The position numbers and the translations under genes are program-made. A DNA stretch of 64,000 nucleotides from Stereocaulon alpinum (taxonomy: Eukaryota; Ascomycota; Lecanoromycetes; Lecanorales; Stereocaulaceae), in contig JAEUBA010000075.1 in the NCBI GenBank assembly GCA_018257865.1, positions 62,001-126,000 of the forward strand. The letters are read 5' to 3'. Below are positions 22,358 through 35,081 of this stretch, one piece after another (position 1 is the stretch's first letter; each line of letters opens with the position of its first letter). The notes under the pieces were generated by a model. That model ran no database searches. It was not told the origin of the DNA and was given only the letters and a program-made list of their open reading frames with translations.

Positions 22358-25300
22358 ATGGACCAGCAACCACACCCTGGCGTACCCGGCCCTGCGGGCA
22401 GGCGACTACACATTGCTCATCGACGTAGCCCGTCAGAGATGACTCCATTGCTTAGTAAGACTATCCTCACGATCTTTGACGAACAAACAGATACTGGGCA
22501 TTGTGCCATGGTCTCCCGAGCCCTTGCTGACTTGTATTCTGCTCACAGTGGAACAACTTGCTTTGCAGCAACAGATCGAGCATCTCCAGCAACAACAGCA
22601 GCAGATATCCAGCATGCATCAGCAATACGTGAGCATGGGCATGATACCTTCACAACAACAATTACCTACTGTGAATTACCCGCCTCAGCAGGGGCTACAA
22701 CCACAAGCGACCATGGCAAGCATGTCCCCCCATGCAAACGCTTTCCAATTTCCTCAACAGCCCCAACAACAGCAATTGGGTGTCCCAATGAATGCTCCTA
22801 CACAGCCGGCGTCACATCGTCGGAACCAGTCGGCAATCCCAAACATGGGCATGGGGCCACCTCCAGCTCCTTCCTCAGGGGCCTCTGGCTCAGCGTTTGG
22901 GGACTTCAATCAGCAGAACGCCGGCATGCAAGGTCGTGATGCTGGCTCACAGCGCGGTGGGCGAGGTGGTGGACCACCAAGTGGCGGAGGGCACCAGCGT
23001 CGTCATTCTCTAGCTCTACCAGAAGCAAAGAAGGCCGCGGAACTGGCGCAGCAGAAGCGTACGACTTCTGGGTTTCAATTCCCAATCCCAGGGGCATCAG
23101 GTGCTTCTCCGACAACTGCGAACAGGTCGACCAGCCCGTCGACGATCGATGAAAAAGCTAGCGAAGGTCAACAAATACAAACAAACGCGGCGGGCCTGTC
23201 AGCTCGTGCAGGTAATCGAGGTGCTGCCGCCGGCCATGGGAGAAGCCAAAGTATGCTTATGGGTAACGGTCGTGGTGCGCCCCAAGGCCGTGGCGCTGGC
23301 AGCTTCCAATTCCCACCTCCAATGGCGACCAACGATGCTGGAGCCAACCCAGCAGGACAGCAAGCAGATTTCCAGCGACGAGGTAGCCAGAATGGCCATG
23401 GTCGAACGTCTTCACGGAATTTTGACAGCAATTGGAGACAACAAGGCGGTAATCAGCCACAAATGCAGGAGCAGCAGCCATCTATGGGCAACTTTGGCCA
23501 GAATCAGAACCCCAACGCCAATGTCTTCCAGCCCGGCCATAGAGTTAGAGGCTCTATGAACCAGTCGATTGGATCGATTGGCCAATTCCAATTTCCTAAC
23601 CAGCCACAGCTAGTGCAGCTACCACAAGGCCAAGTGATGATCCAACAACCACAGATGTTCCCTGGGCAGCAGCTCAGCCCCGTGCAGCTCCAGCAGCTTC
23701 AAGCATTGCAAGCTGCACAGATGGGTGGCCAGCAATTTGGCATGCAAAGCAATCAGCCTACTCAGCCTCAGCTGTCGGCACAACAGCAAGCACGCAAAAC
23801 CCTATTCACTCCTTACCTCCCCCAAGCGAATCTTCCAGCGTTGTTATCCAATGATCAGCTTGTTGCTGGTATCCTTCGCGTTAACAAGAAGAACCGCAGC
23901 GATGCATACGTGACTGCCAGCGACTTAGATGCGGACATTTTCATCTGTGGTAGCAAGGACCGCAATCGAGCCCTCGAAGGTGATTATGTCGCTATCGAAC
24001 TCCTCGACGTAGATGAAGTATGGGGCCAGAAGCGAGAAAAAGAGGAGAAAAAGAAACGCAAGGATATTTCAGATGCTAGGAGTGGGGCCAGCAATGCCGC
24101 TGAAGGGCGGCCCCGAAGTGATTCGGCTGCCAACGGTGACAGCAGCCAAACTGGTGGCAATGAAGGTGGTCTCAGAAGGAGAGGTAGCTTGAGACAACGA
24201 CCAACACAAAAGAAGAACGATGATGTAGAAGTTGAGGGCCAGAGTCTTTTGTTGATGGAAGAGGAAGAGGTGAATGATGAACAAAAGCCATTGTATGCTG
24301 GTCATGTTGTTGCCGTCATTGAGCGTGTAGCTGGACAGATGTTTTCAGGGTAAGTAGTTCATCTGGCCAAACTACTCACAATGTTGCTAATAGATCATAG
24401 GACACTTGGACTCTTACGGCCCAGTAGCCAAGCAACAAAGGAAAAGCAAGAAGCCGAGCGACAGCATCGCGACGGTGGCTCTGGCCGCCACCAGCAGGAC
24501 CGTCAGCCTGACAAGCCTAAGATTGTTTGGTTCAAGCCTACCGACAAGCGGGTACCACTCATTGCCATTCCCACTGAGCAAGCCCCGAGAGACTTTGTCG
24601 AAAAGCACCAGGACTATGCCAATTGCATCTTCGTGGCATGCATCAAACGATGGCCAATCACATCTCTTCATCCGTTTGGCACTTTAGTAGAGATGTTGGG
24701 TAAGATGGGGGACCTCAAAGTTGAGACTGACGCATTGCTCAGAGACAATAACTTTGGGCCTGACGACTTCTCTGACGCTGTGTTGAAAAACATCGGCTTC
24801 GATGAATGGTCAGTCAGCAATGAATCTGAGGAAGCACTTGCTACGCGACGAGATTTCCGTAATGAGACCACCTTCACGATTGATCCTAACGGGACACAAG
24901 AACTTGACGATGCGATCCACGTGAAAGAGCTCTCTGGTGATGTGGTCGAGGTTGGTATCCACGTTGCTGATGCCGCTCATTTCATCAAAGCGAATTCTCT
25001 TGTTGATCGTGAGGCAAAGAAGCGTGGGACTGGTGTTTATTTGATGAACCGCGCCGTCAACATGCTTCCGCCGAGGCTTGCATCCGATATTTGTTCGCTC
25101 AGTCCCGGTGAAGAACGATTCACCGTTAGCGTGGTCTTCAAGATAAACAGTGAGACTGGCCGCGTACTTAATGATGAAACGTGGATTGGCAAGGCAATCA
25201 TCAAGAGTGCTGGAAAGCTCACCTACGATGATGTTGACGCCGTTATTGGTGGGAAGGAGGTTGAACTTCAGGGGGCCACGGCCAAAGACATTCATACGTT

Positions 25301-26817
25301 GAAGGTAAATTCTCCCTACCCGTTAAAGGAATCAGAAAAGCCATACTGAGCACAAGTAGAAAATTGCACAAAAATTCCGTGAAGCACGGTATGGCTCGCG
25401 CTCCGAAGACGTGCCTCCGCTGCGCCTACTTCATCAGCTTGACGACGAGAATGTACCCGTCGAGCACAACATTTTCGACTCGACACCAGCCCATGAGATC
25501 ATAGAAGAGCTCGGCCACAAAGCAAATGCTTTTGTCGCAGACCGGATTGCACGTGCTTTACCGGAGAAAGCCTTTCTTCGCCGTCAAGCTCCGCCTAACC
25601 CGAGAAGATTGGCCACATTTGCAGATAGAATGACAAGGCTTGGATACGATATAGATACCACAAGCAGCGGAACGCTCCAGAACAGTCTTTTCAATGTCAA
25701 GGACGCAGATCTGCGCAAGGTACCGCTTTCGGCATGTATGAAAATTTCGATTGCTAATATCATATAGGGCATGGAGACTCTACTTGTCAAGGCCATGCAG
25801 CGAGCCAAGTATTTCGTCCTGGGACGATCGAGACCAGAGCAGGTTCCGCATTACGCCCTCAATCTGCCCGTTTACACACACTTCACGAATCCCTCACGTC
25901 GCTATGCTGATATCGTTGTGCATCGTCAACTTGAGGCAGCTCTATCAAACGGCGCTATTGACTTCACCGAAGATGTTGAGAACCTTCTAAAGACAGCCGA
26001 ATCCTGTAATACCAAGAAAGATTCAGCACAGAGCGCTCAAGAGCAGAGCGTTCACATCGAGTCCTGCCGAATGATGGACAAGAAACGTATCGAGCTTGGT
26101 AGCGAATTTATAAGTGAAGGCGTTGTTCTCTGTGTCTACGAGTCAGCTTTCGACGTCCTCATACCCGAGTACGGCTTTGAGAAGCGCGTTCACTGTGATC
26201 AGCTACCATTGAAGAAAGCTGAGTTTCGTAAGACTGAGCGTGTCCTTGAGCTTTACTGGGAGAAGGGCGTCCCATCCTCCGCATACGTCCCTGAGGATGA
26301 GCGTCCTCATGCCAGTGCAAGCACGAGACATCACAATAATGTCGCCGGCCGTCCAGTAGACCGCAACAATCAGCAGGCCAAAGATCATGAAGAGTTACAG
26401 CGTCGTCAGACAGAGACTGGCACAATGTCTACAGACGATGTTGACGCCCTCTTTGATGATGAGGATAGTGTCTCGGAAATGACCGAAGCTACTGCTGGTG
26501 TATCTCTAGGCTTGTCATCATCAGAACGTCCGACCCAAAGCATGCCTCCCTCGCCAATCCACGACGGCTCTGCTGGCGACCAGACCCCTCTCCGGACGCG
26601 GTCGGATCCGAAGCTTGCCACTAATGTTGGCGAAACACCCGAGGCAAAAATGAGCAACAAGGAGAAGTACCTGAGCTTCTTCACGCTTAGGGAGGAAGGT
26701 GGAGAGTACATACAGGATGTGACGGAGATGACACGCGTTCCGGTCATCCTCAAGACAGACCTCACCAAGAGTCCGCCGTGCTTGACTATTCGCTCGATGA
26801 ATCCCTTCGCTTTGTAG
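22358..26817 (+). CDS. SSD1: Ssd1-like RNA-binding protein of the RNase II family
   Basis: Five exons (22358-22454, 22549-24349, 24401-25304, 25360-25719, 25768-26817) join in frame to 1403 aa; introns are 94, 51, 55 and 48 bp. The N-terminal half is low-complexity, rich in Gln, Asn and Gly, with repeated QFQFP-type phrases. It starts after the glutamine run IEHLQQQQQQ and contains RRHS/GRSQS phosphosite-like motifs typical of Cbk1 targets. Cold-shock-like segments follow (RVNKKNRSDAYV, GTLGLLRPSS, RVPLIAIPTEQAPRDF), then the RNB domain (TIDPNGTQELDDAIH, near residue 794, through YADIVVHRQL). Ssd1 binds mRNAs encoding cell-wall proteins and represses their translation, and lacks nuclease activity in yeast. 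Here the RNB acidic set reads D...E.DD. Confidence 0.93.
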
Positions 26818-28139
26818 TGTGAGGGCGGAGAGGGTTCCTGGGCACTTAATAGCTGTGCCAGAAGTCAATATTATGTACAGACTAATCAGCATGGTTTGGA
26901 GGGCGCTCAAGCGAGGCACCAAGATACTGGCACACGCACGAGACCACCTATTAGCAAAGCGATGACTTTAGTAACCTCGCTCGCTTCTGGTTGTCTTGGA
27001 AGATGCAGACAAACCGACGCCATCGACTCGAATTGTGAAAAGAGAGCTCAACATGGGGAAAATTATTTTATTAGCACAGCTTATTTCAAGATCGGGCAGA
27101 GTGTTTATAGCGCGCAGATTCCCCAAGTATTTAAGTAGCTGTTCAGTCAATATAGCGAGTAGACTACGGTCCCGATTCTACAACTGTTTTTACACGCGGC
27201 CCATATTATTATGCAAGTGACTTAGCTATACATTATTATTATTATCCGGATCGTGAATGCCAGCCAATCGGAATTCGTAGAGGGTCGACAGGAGCATGCA
27301 TCGTATTCGCAAGCGGAGACTGTTTTGGCACCCTAAGGTACCTCGCCTACCTTAAGGTACCTACCTTAGAGGCTGCCTCCCTGCACGATCCCACGAACCT
27401 GCATGGAAAGACTTGGCAAGTGACATGCTTTCCCCGCAAGAATATCGGAACCATGCGAACTCCGCCGTACTGGCGTCAGCGATACCTAACCTACCTTAAC
27501 CTTCCCTCACTCCCTCCTTCTCCTAATTACTGTACATCTATACTCAGATAACTTAGTGCCTTCAGTCTTTTCCGTATTCCAGTAGCCAAGCTCGCTTCAC
27601 CTTGGCCTTACAGTACGTGGCCTCGACCTATCAAAGTTGAAGTTCCTAGAGCGTGGCAACCCCCTACAGCAAAGCTTGTCTACTCCTTCGCTTTCTTCAA
27701 TTCAACCCCTAAATTACAGCATCTGAGGCGTGAGTCTTCAAGCTCGAAGCACTGAAAACCTTTGGGCTGAGACTGCTTCTCGGGTGTCGGCAAGGACTGT
27801 GCAACGGTGTCCAGCTTGGGGCGAACACCCCTTGCTTCAATCTTGCCACATTGATTTGACACTTGCAACAAAGTCTTCCTCCTCATTGAGCACCCTCAGC
27901 CGAATATCATTCATTATCCCACCCAAACACAACATCATCACCTCTACCACCATTGGGTTAGTTCGAGTCTGGTACCTTGGTCTGCTCAATCAATCTCTCG
28001 AGACCCCACTCATCTTTCCACCCAAATTTTTCTGAGAAAATTCTAGCACGCCTTCGCCACTCCCACAACAACATCTATTACCTAGATTATAGAGCATTGA
28101 ACTGGTTCTACATATTCAATCAACTCAACAACCGACACT
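26818..28139. other. Intergenic with CCTTAAGGTACC-type repeats and AT-rich patch
   Basis: 1.3 kb between co-oriented genes. An AT-rich patch with ATT repeats lies at 27050-27250. Words built from TACCTTAAGGTACC recur at 27332-27370 and 27484-27500. 27500-28139 is pyrimidine-rich and is probably the promoter and leader of the next gene. Confidence 0.5.
27332..27370. repeat. CCTTAAGGTACCTACC-type palindromic repeat
   Basis: The stretch contains CTAAGGTACCT, then CTACCTTAAGGTACCTACCTTAG, so the word ACCTTAAGGT is self-complementary and repeated. A diverged copy (CCTAACCTACCTTAACC) lies near 27486. Such words are common in ascomycete intergenic DNA; a transcription role is not shown here. Confidence 0.7.
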
Positions 28140-30232
28140 ATGGAGGTCTGGCAGAACTGGGCTCTCTTCGCTGCCCTCGTGGCTGGCGTAGCATCGTACT
28201 ACTATGCCCTTTCCGGCAAATCGAAGCGTGTTCGAGGTCGTGCAGCTGCCATACTAGCGGACAAGGACCAGCAGCGTGCATCAGGATCGAGAACCGATAG
28301 TAGTAATGACGCGCGGAAGAAGAAGGGGAAGGGAAAGACTTCGGACGCATCAGACCAAGCTGTGAGCGATGCTGCAGATGTGTCTTCAGCTTCAGTCCAG
28401 ACGAGCCCCTCTGAGAGAGCGAAAAAGCGGAAGGGTGGCAAGCAACAACCCAGCAAGCTTGCTCAGAGCTCGGCTATCGAGGTCAGCAAAGAGCGAGAGG
28501 TGCATGGTGATATGGAAGACGAAGTAGATGAGGGCATTAGCAACGCGGAAATGGCAAAAGAGCTATCGCAGCTGAAAGCAGGGACTTCTTTGCAGAAGCC
28601 GGTCGCCACTAAAGACATCAAGAAGATCAGAAAGCAGGGAAAGCACAACGAGCTACCACCGGCAGCGCCCAATGGCAGTTCTCTTGGAGTGAATGGAACT
28701 GCTAGCGCTCAGGACATGTCTACAGCATCATCCACGACTGGAGCAGATGCAGACGATGATCTGTCGTTGCCAGTATCTCCAGAATTTGGCGCAACCCAGG
28801 CTACCACACCATCAGGGCTAGACGTGTCGGACATGCTCGAACCGCCAGCCAAAGGTCCCTCTATACTTCGCCTGACTGAGCCTGTCAATCCGCAACCAGT
28901 CAGAAAATCCAAAGACAAGAAAGCTGTCCCAGAGCCAGAGACGAAGAAGCAGAGGCAGAATAGGCAAAAGAACGAAGAGAAGAAAGCTATGCATGATCAA
29001 GCCGAAAAAGAAAGACGCGTCTTACTTGAGAAGCAACGCCGCACTGCCAGAGAGGCTGAGGGTAGACCCGCAAAAAATGGCACAGGCATTTCGAAACAAC
29101 TGTCCTCGAATGCGTGGAGCAGTACAGCTGGTGCCGCCACTGAGGTTATAGCGGCCCCTCCACTATCGACCAATGAGCCTTTGCTGGACACATTCGAAGA
29201 AGACACGTCTAACGCAAAGTCAAGCGCAAGAGGGATCACTAGCTCAAGGAATGGCATGTCTGTAGATGACAAGGCGTGGAATCGTGATATACCTTCAGAG
29301 GAGGAGCAGTTGAAGTTAATAGACGAGATGGATGATGACAAGGCGTGGAACACTGTTCCGAGCGGCAAGGGCAAGAAGAAATCAGGTACAGCCGGTACTG
29401 TGACTGGTAGTGTTGTGGCTGGTGCACATAAAGCAGAATCTTCCGGAAGTAAGAAGCCTTTATTTAACAACTCTGCACCATCTTTCACTCATACTCAGAC
29501 ACCTAACTACAACAACAAGGATACCACGTCTTCGAGCCAAGCGAAGACCCCAACAGCCAATAGCGACGCCGTGGCCTCCTCCGTGGCAGCGATGTCCTTA
29601 GATAAGAAGGACGCCACCCCTCCTATGATCGGTAGGGACGGCAAGCCCATCGTACGAACGCCGGGTATGAGCGAGGAGGAATACGGTATGCTGTTCCGCG
29701 AGTACGAGGACTATCTTGAAGACTGGAAAAAGACGAAATGGAGCGACGGCCGTCTCAAAGCACAGGATCCAGCGAATCCTATCAAGCTCGGAACGAAGAC
29801 CACCTCCACAGGCAAGAAGCGAGCCATCATGAAGCATCCTAGACGTCCCAAGGCAAACGAAGAAACTCTAGATCATGATGTCTGGAATTTGAGCAACATC
29901 AAGGAACACCCCGACTATGATCCTGACTGGCCCTACGCTTTAGTTCCACATCCTTGTGATTCCGACTTTGGATCTGGTGGTAAGTAAACTTCACACTGTG
30001 CGTAAGCATCGGCGATTGGAGATTTTGCTAAACCTATAAAGGAAAATTCTGGGGACTTTATCATATCTATCGCAAGCTGAGAGATCACTACTCTTCTGAT
30101 GAGTACTCCACCGACGAGGAGGATACCAACAAGGAGGATATCAACGAGGAGGATACCAACGAGGAGGATACCAACGAGGAGGATACCATCGACGAGGTAG
30201 CCTATAACAAGAACACCACCTTCAATGGCTAG
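28140..30232 (+). CDS. Unknown membrane-anchored, lysine/serine-rich fungal protein
   Basis: Exons 28140-29979 and 30042-30232 with a 62-bp intron (GTAAGT...ATAAAG) give 676 aa. Residues about 7-25 form one membrane segment (WALFAALVAGVASYYYAL) at the extreme N-terminus. Then come about 500 residues of charged, mostly disordered sequence with basic clusters (RKKKGKGK), a coiled-coil stretch (QNRQKNEEKKAMHDQAEKERR) and two DDKAWN motifs about 23 residues apart. The conserved-looking C-terminal part (GRDGKPIVRTPGMSEEEYG, EDYLEDWKKTKWSDG, DWPYALVPHP) precedes the intron. The last exon carries five 5-residue acidic repeats. The layout recalls ER-anchored ribosome/RNA-binding proteins such as p180, but that is architecture only. 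I do not recognise a named family. Confidence 0.8.
30116..30190 (+). repeat. 15-bp coding minisatellite, five units
   Basis: Five tandem copies of a 15-bp unit of the form GAGGAGGATACCAAC, with a few substitutions, encode EEDTN/KEDIN/EEDTN/EEDTN/EEDTI in the last exon of the gene at 28140. Confidence 0.95.
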
Positions 30233-31068
30233 AAATCGCTGAACTACCTCCTTGCTCATTTGTGCAGCAAAAATTCAGACGCCCTTCATATCTAGTCACC
30301 GGGCGGCTAGCGAATACTTGATCTTGAGCTCCAGCGGCAGCTTACTGGACAGCGAGCGTCGAACCTTGCAATACATCAGCGGCATAGTCCTTCCCAACAT
30401 CGTCACTTACGCTTCTCGGCAATTTATTTCATCTCCTACAATGCGTGGCATGTACTACGACTACAGAAATCATTGCGATGGCGTCGGGGGTTACTGGCGT
30501 GGCGGCATCGCTTGCTTTCATGTACTCTACCGATCTTTCCTAATTTTCTTTCTGTGTTAATAGATTCTACAGAGGAAGCTAGCATAGGGATCTATGGCTA
30601 GCTACCGGATAAGGTTGAGGCCACTCTTGCAAACCATTTCTGCTTTTTATACGCAGATGCAGCCAGCTCTGCAAGGGCATATTGGCTAGCCAGCTCTCAC
30701 TGGCATGTAGGCTCTGCAATGGGCCAACGTCCTAGAACCTGTACACTAGTACCACCCAGAGTCGTTTCAGATCAATCAAAAACATTATCAGATACTCATT
30801 GTACGCTAATTCACCGCATGTTTCCGAATATGCCCTTATTCCACTGACTGAGGTCCATCTATCATCATGCGAATATTCTTGGCACGCTACCGGAGCACGG
30901 TGAAACATCAGTCCGGCATAGAAGCGCAACATCTTGAAGCGTGTCTTCAACTTCAAATCTTGCGCAATCACTCATATCCACTCATTGCTCTGTCTTTCTT
31001 TCTTCCCGATACTCTCGTAATCCAAAATCGTCCAGGCTGCCACTTTCTTCTTTGCATGAGCTGCGACA
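30233..31068. other. Intergenic, no gene seen
   Basis: About 830 bp between co-oriented genes, with only short frames; the distal part is the presumed SURF4 promoter. Confidence 0.5.
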
Positions 31069-32281
31069 ATGGCACAAATACGGGGCACAGCCGGATATAA
31101 TCTGGGCCAGAACCGCTTTGGGGAGCCCGGCAGGTCAGATGCTACCAATGATCCGAGTCCGCTGGATCAATTGAGAGAGCAGACGAATAAGATTGAGGAG
31201 TGGCTGGACACGGCTGCGGACCCTATAAAACCGTGAGTGGCCCTCTTCACCTGTCAGATTTCTAAAGGTGGGGGCTGTGAGCTGTTATGGGTGTTGAAGA
31301 TCGCTGAAGATTGGCATCCTGACCTAAATATTTTCCTGGCAGATATATTCCAGCAGTAGGGCGCTTTCTGATTGTGTGCACATTCATCGAAGATGCCATA
31401 AGGATCATAACTCAGTGGAGTGACCAACTCCTCTACCTCCACGACTACCGACATAGTACGCCCCTCCTCTTTCTCCTCCTCCTCCGTTTCCTCTCTACTT
31501 TTCTGCCCATCTCCTCGTTAGCAATACTAAGTTATTCCAGTACCATGGGGTCTGACCCACCTCTTCCTCCTTCTCAATGTTGTCGCTATGTGTACCTGCT
31601 CCACCCTAGTCATCATCCGCAAATACCCTGAATATGCCGTCTTCGGTCTTATTGGTGTGGTGGTAACGCAAGCCCTCGGGTACGGCCTCATCTTCGACCT
31701 CAACTTCTTCCTTCGCAATCTTAGCGTTATGGGTGGCCTTCTCATGGTTCTCAGCGACAGCTGGGTGAGGAAGAAGTTTGCCCCAGCTGGTCTACCACTG
31801 CCCGCAGAGAAGGATAGGAAGAAATACATCCAACTAGCAGGGCGTATATTATTGATTCTTTTATTTGTGGGATTCATATGGAGCGGAGAGTGGGGATTCA
31901 CCAGGGTAGCGGTCAGTCTGTTCGGGCTGGTGGCATGTGTGATGGTTGTGGTGGGGTTTAAGGCGAAATGGAGTGCAATCTTGTTGGTGGTGATATTGAG
32001 CGTGTTCAACCTCTTTGTGAACAACTTCTGGACGGTAAGAGATTGTCTCGAACAATGCTGAAGAACCATCTTGCTGACATGTTCACAAAGCTACACGAAC
32101 ACCACCCACACAAGGACTTCGCCAAGTACGACTTCTTCCAGATTCTCTCCATTGTGTATGTTCTCCTTTCGCCCCGCCTTTGGCACGCTTCTACTAAATC
32201 TATTACAGTGGCGGACTCCTACTTTTGGTCAACATGGGCCCAGGCCAATTCAGCGTAGACGAGAAGAAGAAAGTGTACTAA
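31069..32281 (+). CDS. ERV29: SURF4/Erv29 family ER cargo receptor
   Basis: Five exons (31069-31232, 31343-31455, 31541-32034, 32091-32155, 32209-32281) join to 302 aa; introns are 110, 85, 56 and 53 bp. The joined protein has the family hallmarks YIPAVGRFLIVCTFIEDAIRI, ITQWSDQL, the WGLTHLFLLLNVVAM segment and about seven membrane helices, ending in DEKKKVY, a lysine-rich cytosolic tail suited to COPI retrieval. Erv29/Surf4 packages soluble secretory cargo into COPII vesicles at the ER. The size matches yeast and animal members (about 270-310 aa). Each splice junction restores a conserved family block, which makes this model strong. Confidence 0.93.
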
Positions 32282-32719
32282 TTTGACATCCCTAAGCTAT
32301 GCATCATGTCCAATGAGGGCGATTGTACCTGGACCGCAGGCCATGTTACTGGATAGGCGAAATTTTAGTCGTGCTATGACGGTTATAGAAAATCACGTCG
32401 AATAAGGAGCACAGGATCTTGCACAAGGCACATGATGTAACATAGAATCACGTTATAAAAGTTTCGTCAAGGGATAAACAAAGCTCAAAAGGCTCTCCAT
32501 CTACAAGGGACGACTTGTGAAGGTACGTAGAGTAAAGAATCTCAGACTTTGTGCTCATGATAGCTATATCATCTATGTGACTACCCCTTGCGTCGGACGC
32601 CGTCCCTGCTGAAGATTCCACCAATTCTTGACACTTCCTGCCAAAACGTAGAACTGGGGATATCGACATAGAGCTATTTGCCACTTGTAGAAAGGGTCAA
32701 GAGAAGGACGGTGTACAAC
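32282..32719. other. Intergenic, SURF4 / DPP III
   Basis: About 440 bp between co-oriented genes, with nothing recognised beyond the presumed promoter. Confidence 0.5.
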
Positions 32720-35081
32720 ATGGACGTCTCACAATACTATGCAGATTCCCCACCCACGGTCGTACCGCTGGCCATCAAGCCGCATTTCGCAGCGCTAACT
32801 AATGAGCAAAAGCTCTATGCTCATCACATCTCACGGTCAGTAAACTTTACAGCTTTGCACGTCGTCAGCTACATCATTTTCCTAGAGCTTACGTTTGTAC
32901 TTAATCCATGGTTGCCTTGATCCGCCTTCCATGGCCGTCAAGACTGAAAACATCCCATACCAAAATACAAAGCATCGTGTCATCGCAGTCGCGCTTCCTT
33001 AAAGTGCCTCTGTATTCTAGCTATATGTAGCTTGTTCGGTACTGATCTCAAGTAGAGCCGCATATCATGGCACTCGCATCATTCTCCGTCAAGTATCTCC
33101 AGAATCAGAATCCATCTACGATCTTATCATTTCATTACACAACTACTGCTCCGGGACGTGGTCACAGCTAGCTAAGGATGCCGGTATCAAAGATGACGAA
33201 CTTCAGCACTTCCTTGCCTATGCCACTCAATTCCTTGGAAATCTGGGCAACTACAAAGGCTTCGGTGACTTGAAATTCGTACCCAGATGCAGCTCGTACA
33301 CGATTGAGAAATTGGCTTCGATGGACGGAGACGCAAAGAAAGCTTGTGAGAAATGTATATCTGCTTTTTATGCAGATACCGAGAAGCCGGCCTTGATGCA
33401 TTTCGGCTTTCCTGGCGAAGGACATATGTCAGCTTACTACCCCGATTCGCCTGACATTTCCAAGGAGGAGATCGAACAGGTTGAAGTATTTCTAGGGACC
33501 AAGAAGCTGTTGCCGGAAAACACCCGGCTTCGGAAGACCAAGGATGGGAACTACGAAGTCTTGATTGCGTCAGGTCTCTCCAAGCCTGACTCTCTTCCAG
33601 AGCTTACGGAAACCGAGGTCAATGAGGTCAGTGGGAAGCCTGTATGGGATGTAGACTCAGGGCCACTCAAAGGCCGCAAAGTCTCCCTGATCTTTGGTGA
33701 CCATCAGGAAGAAATGGCTAGAGTAGCCCTCAATCTCAAAAAGGCCGGCCAACACGCGGCAAATGATGCGCAGAAGAAGATGATGGACTTCTACTCCCTC
33801 TCTTTCAGCACAGGCTCGCTAAACACCTTCAAGGAAAGTCAAAAGCTCTGGGTGAAGGACCTAGGTCCAACCGTTGAGTCGAACATTGGCTTCATAGAAA
33901 CCTACCGCGACCCGGCCGGCATCCGTGGTGAGTGGGAAGGGTTCGTGGCTATGGTTAACAAAGAGCGAACAGCCGCTTTTCAGAAACTCGTCGCTGCTGC
34001 TCCAGCCATGATCCCTAAGTTGCCCTGGCCGTCGGAATTTGAGCTCGATGAATTCACCGCGCCCGATTTCACATCCCTCGAAGTACTCTCGTTTGCATGT
34101 TCCGGTATACCAGCAGGCATAAACATCCCCAACTACGACGACATTCGCCAAGATCTCGGATTCAAAAACGTGTCGCTCGGCAACGTATTGAGCGCCAAAG
34201 CTCCCAATGAACCCATTCCCTTTATCCGTCCCGAAGACTTGGAAGTCTACCAAGAAAACAGAGACGAAGCCTTCGAAGTCCAAGTAGGTATCCACGAGCT
34301 CCTAGGCCACGGCACAGGAAAGAATCTGCGCGAAACAGCACCAGGCGTATACAATTTCAACCACGCTTCTCCCCCCATCAGCCCCATTACAGAAGAACCC
34401 ATCATGTCCTATTACAAGCCAAACGAAACATACTCCTCCGTCTTCGGCCCCCTGGCCTCAACATACGAAGAATGCCGCGCCGAATGCGTCGCCATGGCCC
34501 TCTCCTGCGACTTCGACATCCTGAAAATCTTCGGCTTCGATACCGGAACGGGAGACATTGACATGAGTTCCAAAGCCGGCGACGTCCTCTACACATCCTA
34601 CCTCTCCATGGCCCGCGCAGGCATCATAGCGATGGAATTCTGGGACCCCCAGTCCAAAAAATGGGGCCAGATCCACATGCAAGCCCGCTACGGCATCCTG
34701 AAAACATTCCTCACAGCAGGCGATGGTTTCTGCGTGCTCGATTATCAAAACGACGACCTCTCGGATCTCACTGTCAAACTCGATCGCTCTAAGATCCTTT
34801 CCCATGGTCGACCAGCTGTAGAGTATGTCCTGCAGAAATTACACGTTTATAAATGCACTGCGGACATTGAGAACGCGAGTGATTTCTATGATGATTTGAC
34901 GTATGTTGAGGGGGCGTTTTGGGCGGAGAAGGTTAGGGAGCAGGTTCTTAGGAAGAAGACGCCGAGGAAGGTTTTTGTGCAGGCTAATACTTTTCTTGGG
35001 GAGAGGGGGGAGGTTGAGTTGAGGGAGTATGAGGCTACATGCGAGGGGATGATTAGGAGTTGGGCGGAGAGGGATGTCTGA
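32720..35081 (+). CDS. DPP3: Dipeptidyl peptidase III (M49 metallopeptidase)
   Basis: Exons 32720-32835 and 33056-35081 give 713 aa, the usual length for this family. The 220-bp intron (GTCAGT...AGTAG) is the longest resolved within a complete gene here, but the join SR-AAYHGTRIILRQVSPES is exactly continuous with the family, so no exon is missing. The zinc site is HELLGH beginning at His452, the M49 form of HEXXH with one extra residue, with the third ligand in the downstream EECRAE motif about 56 residues on. The enzyme removes dipeptides from the N-termini of short peptides in the cytosol. It is convergent with SCY1, 259 bp away. Confidence 0.95.

Noticed and set aside
28997..29488. 163-codon minus-strand frame
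   Set aside because: Antisense to the membrane-anchored protein at 28140; no splice or motif support.
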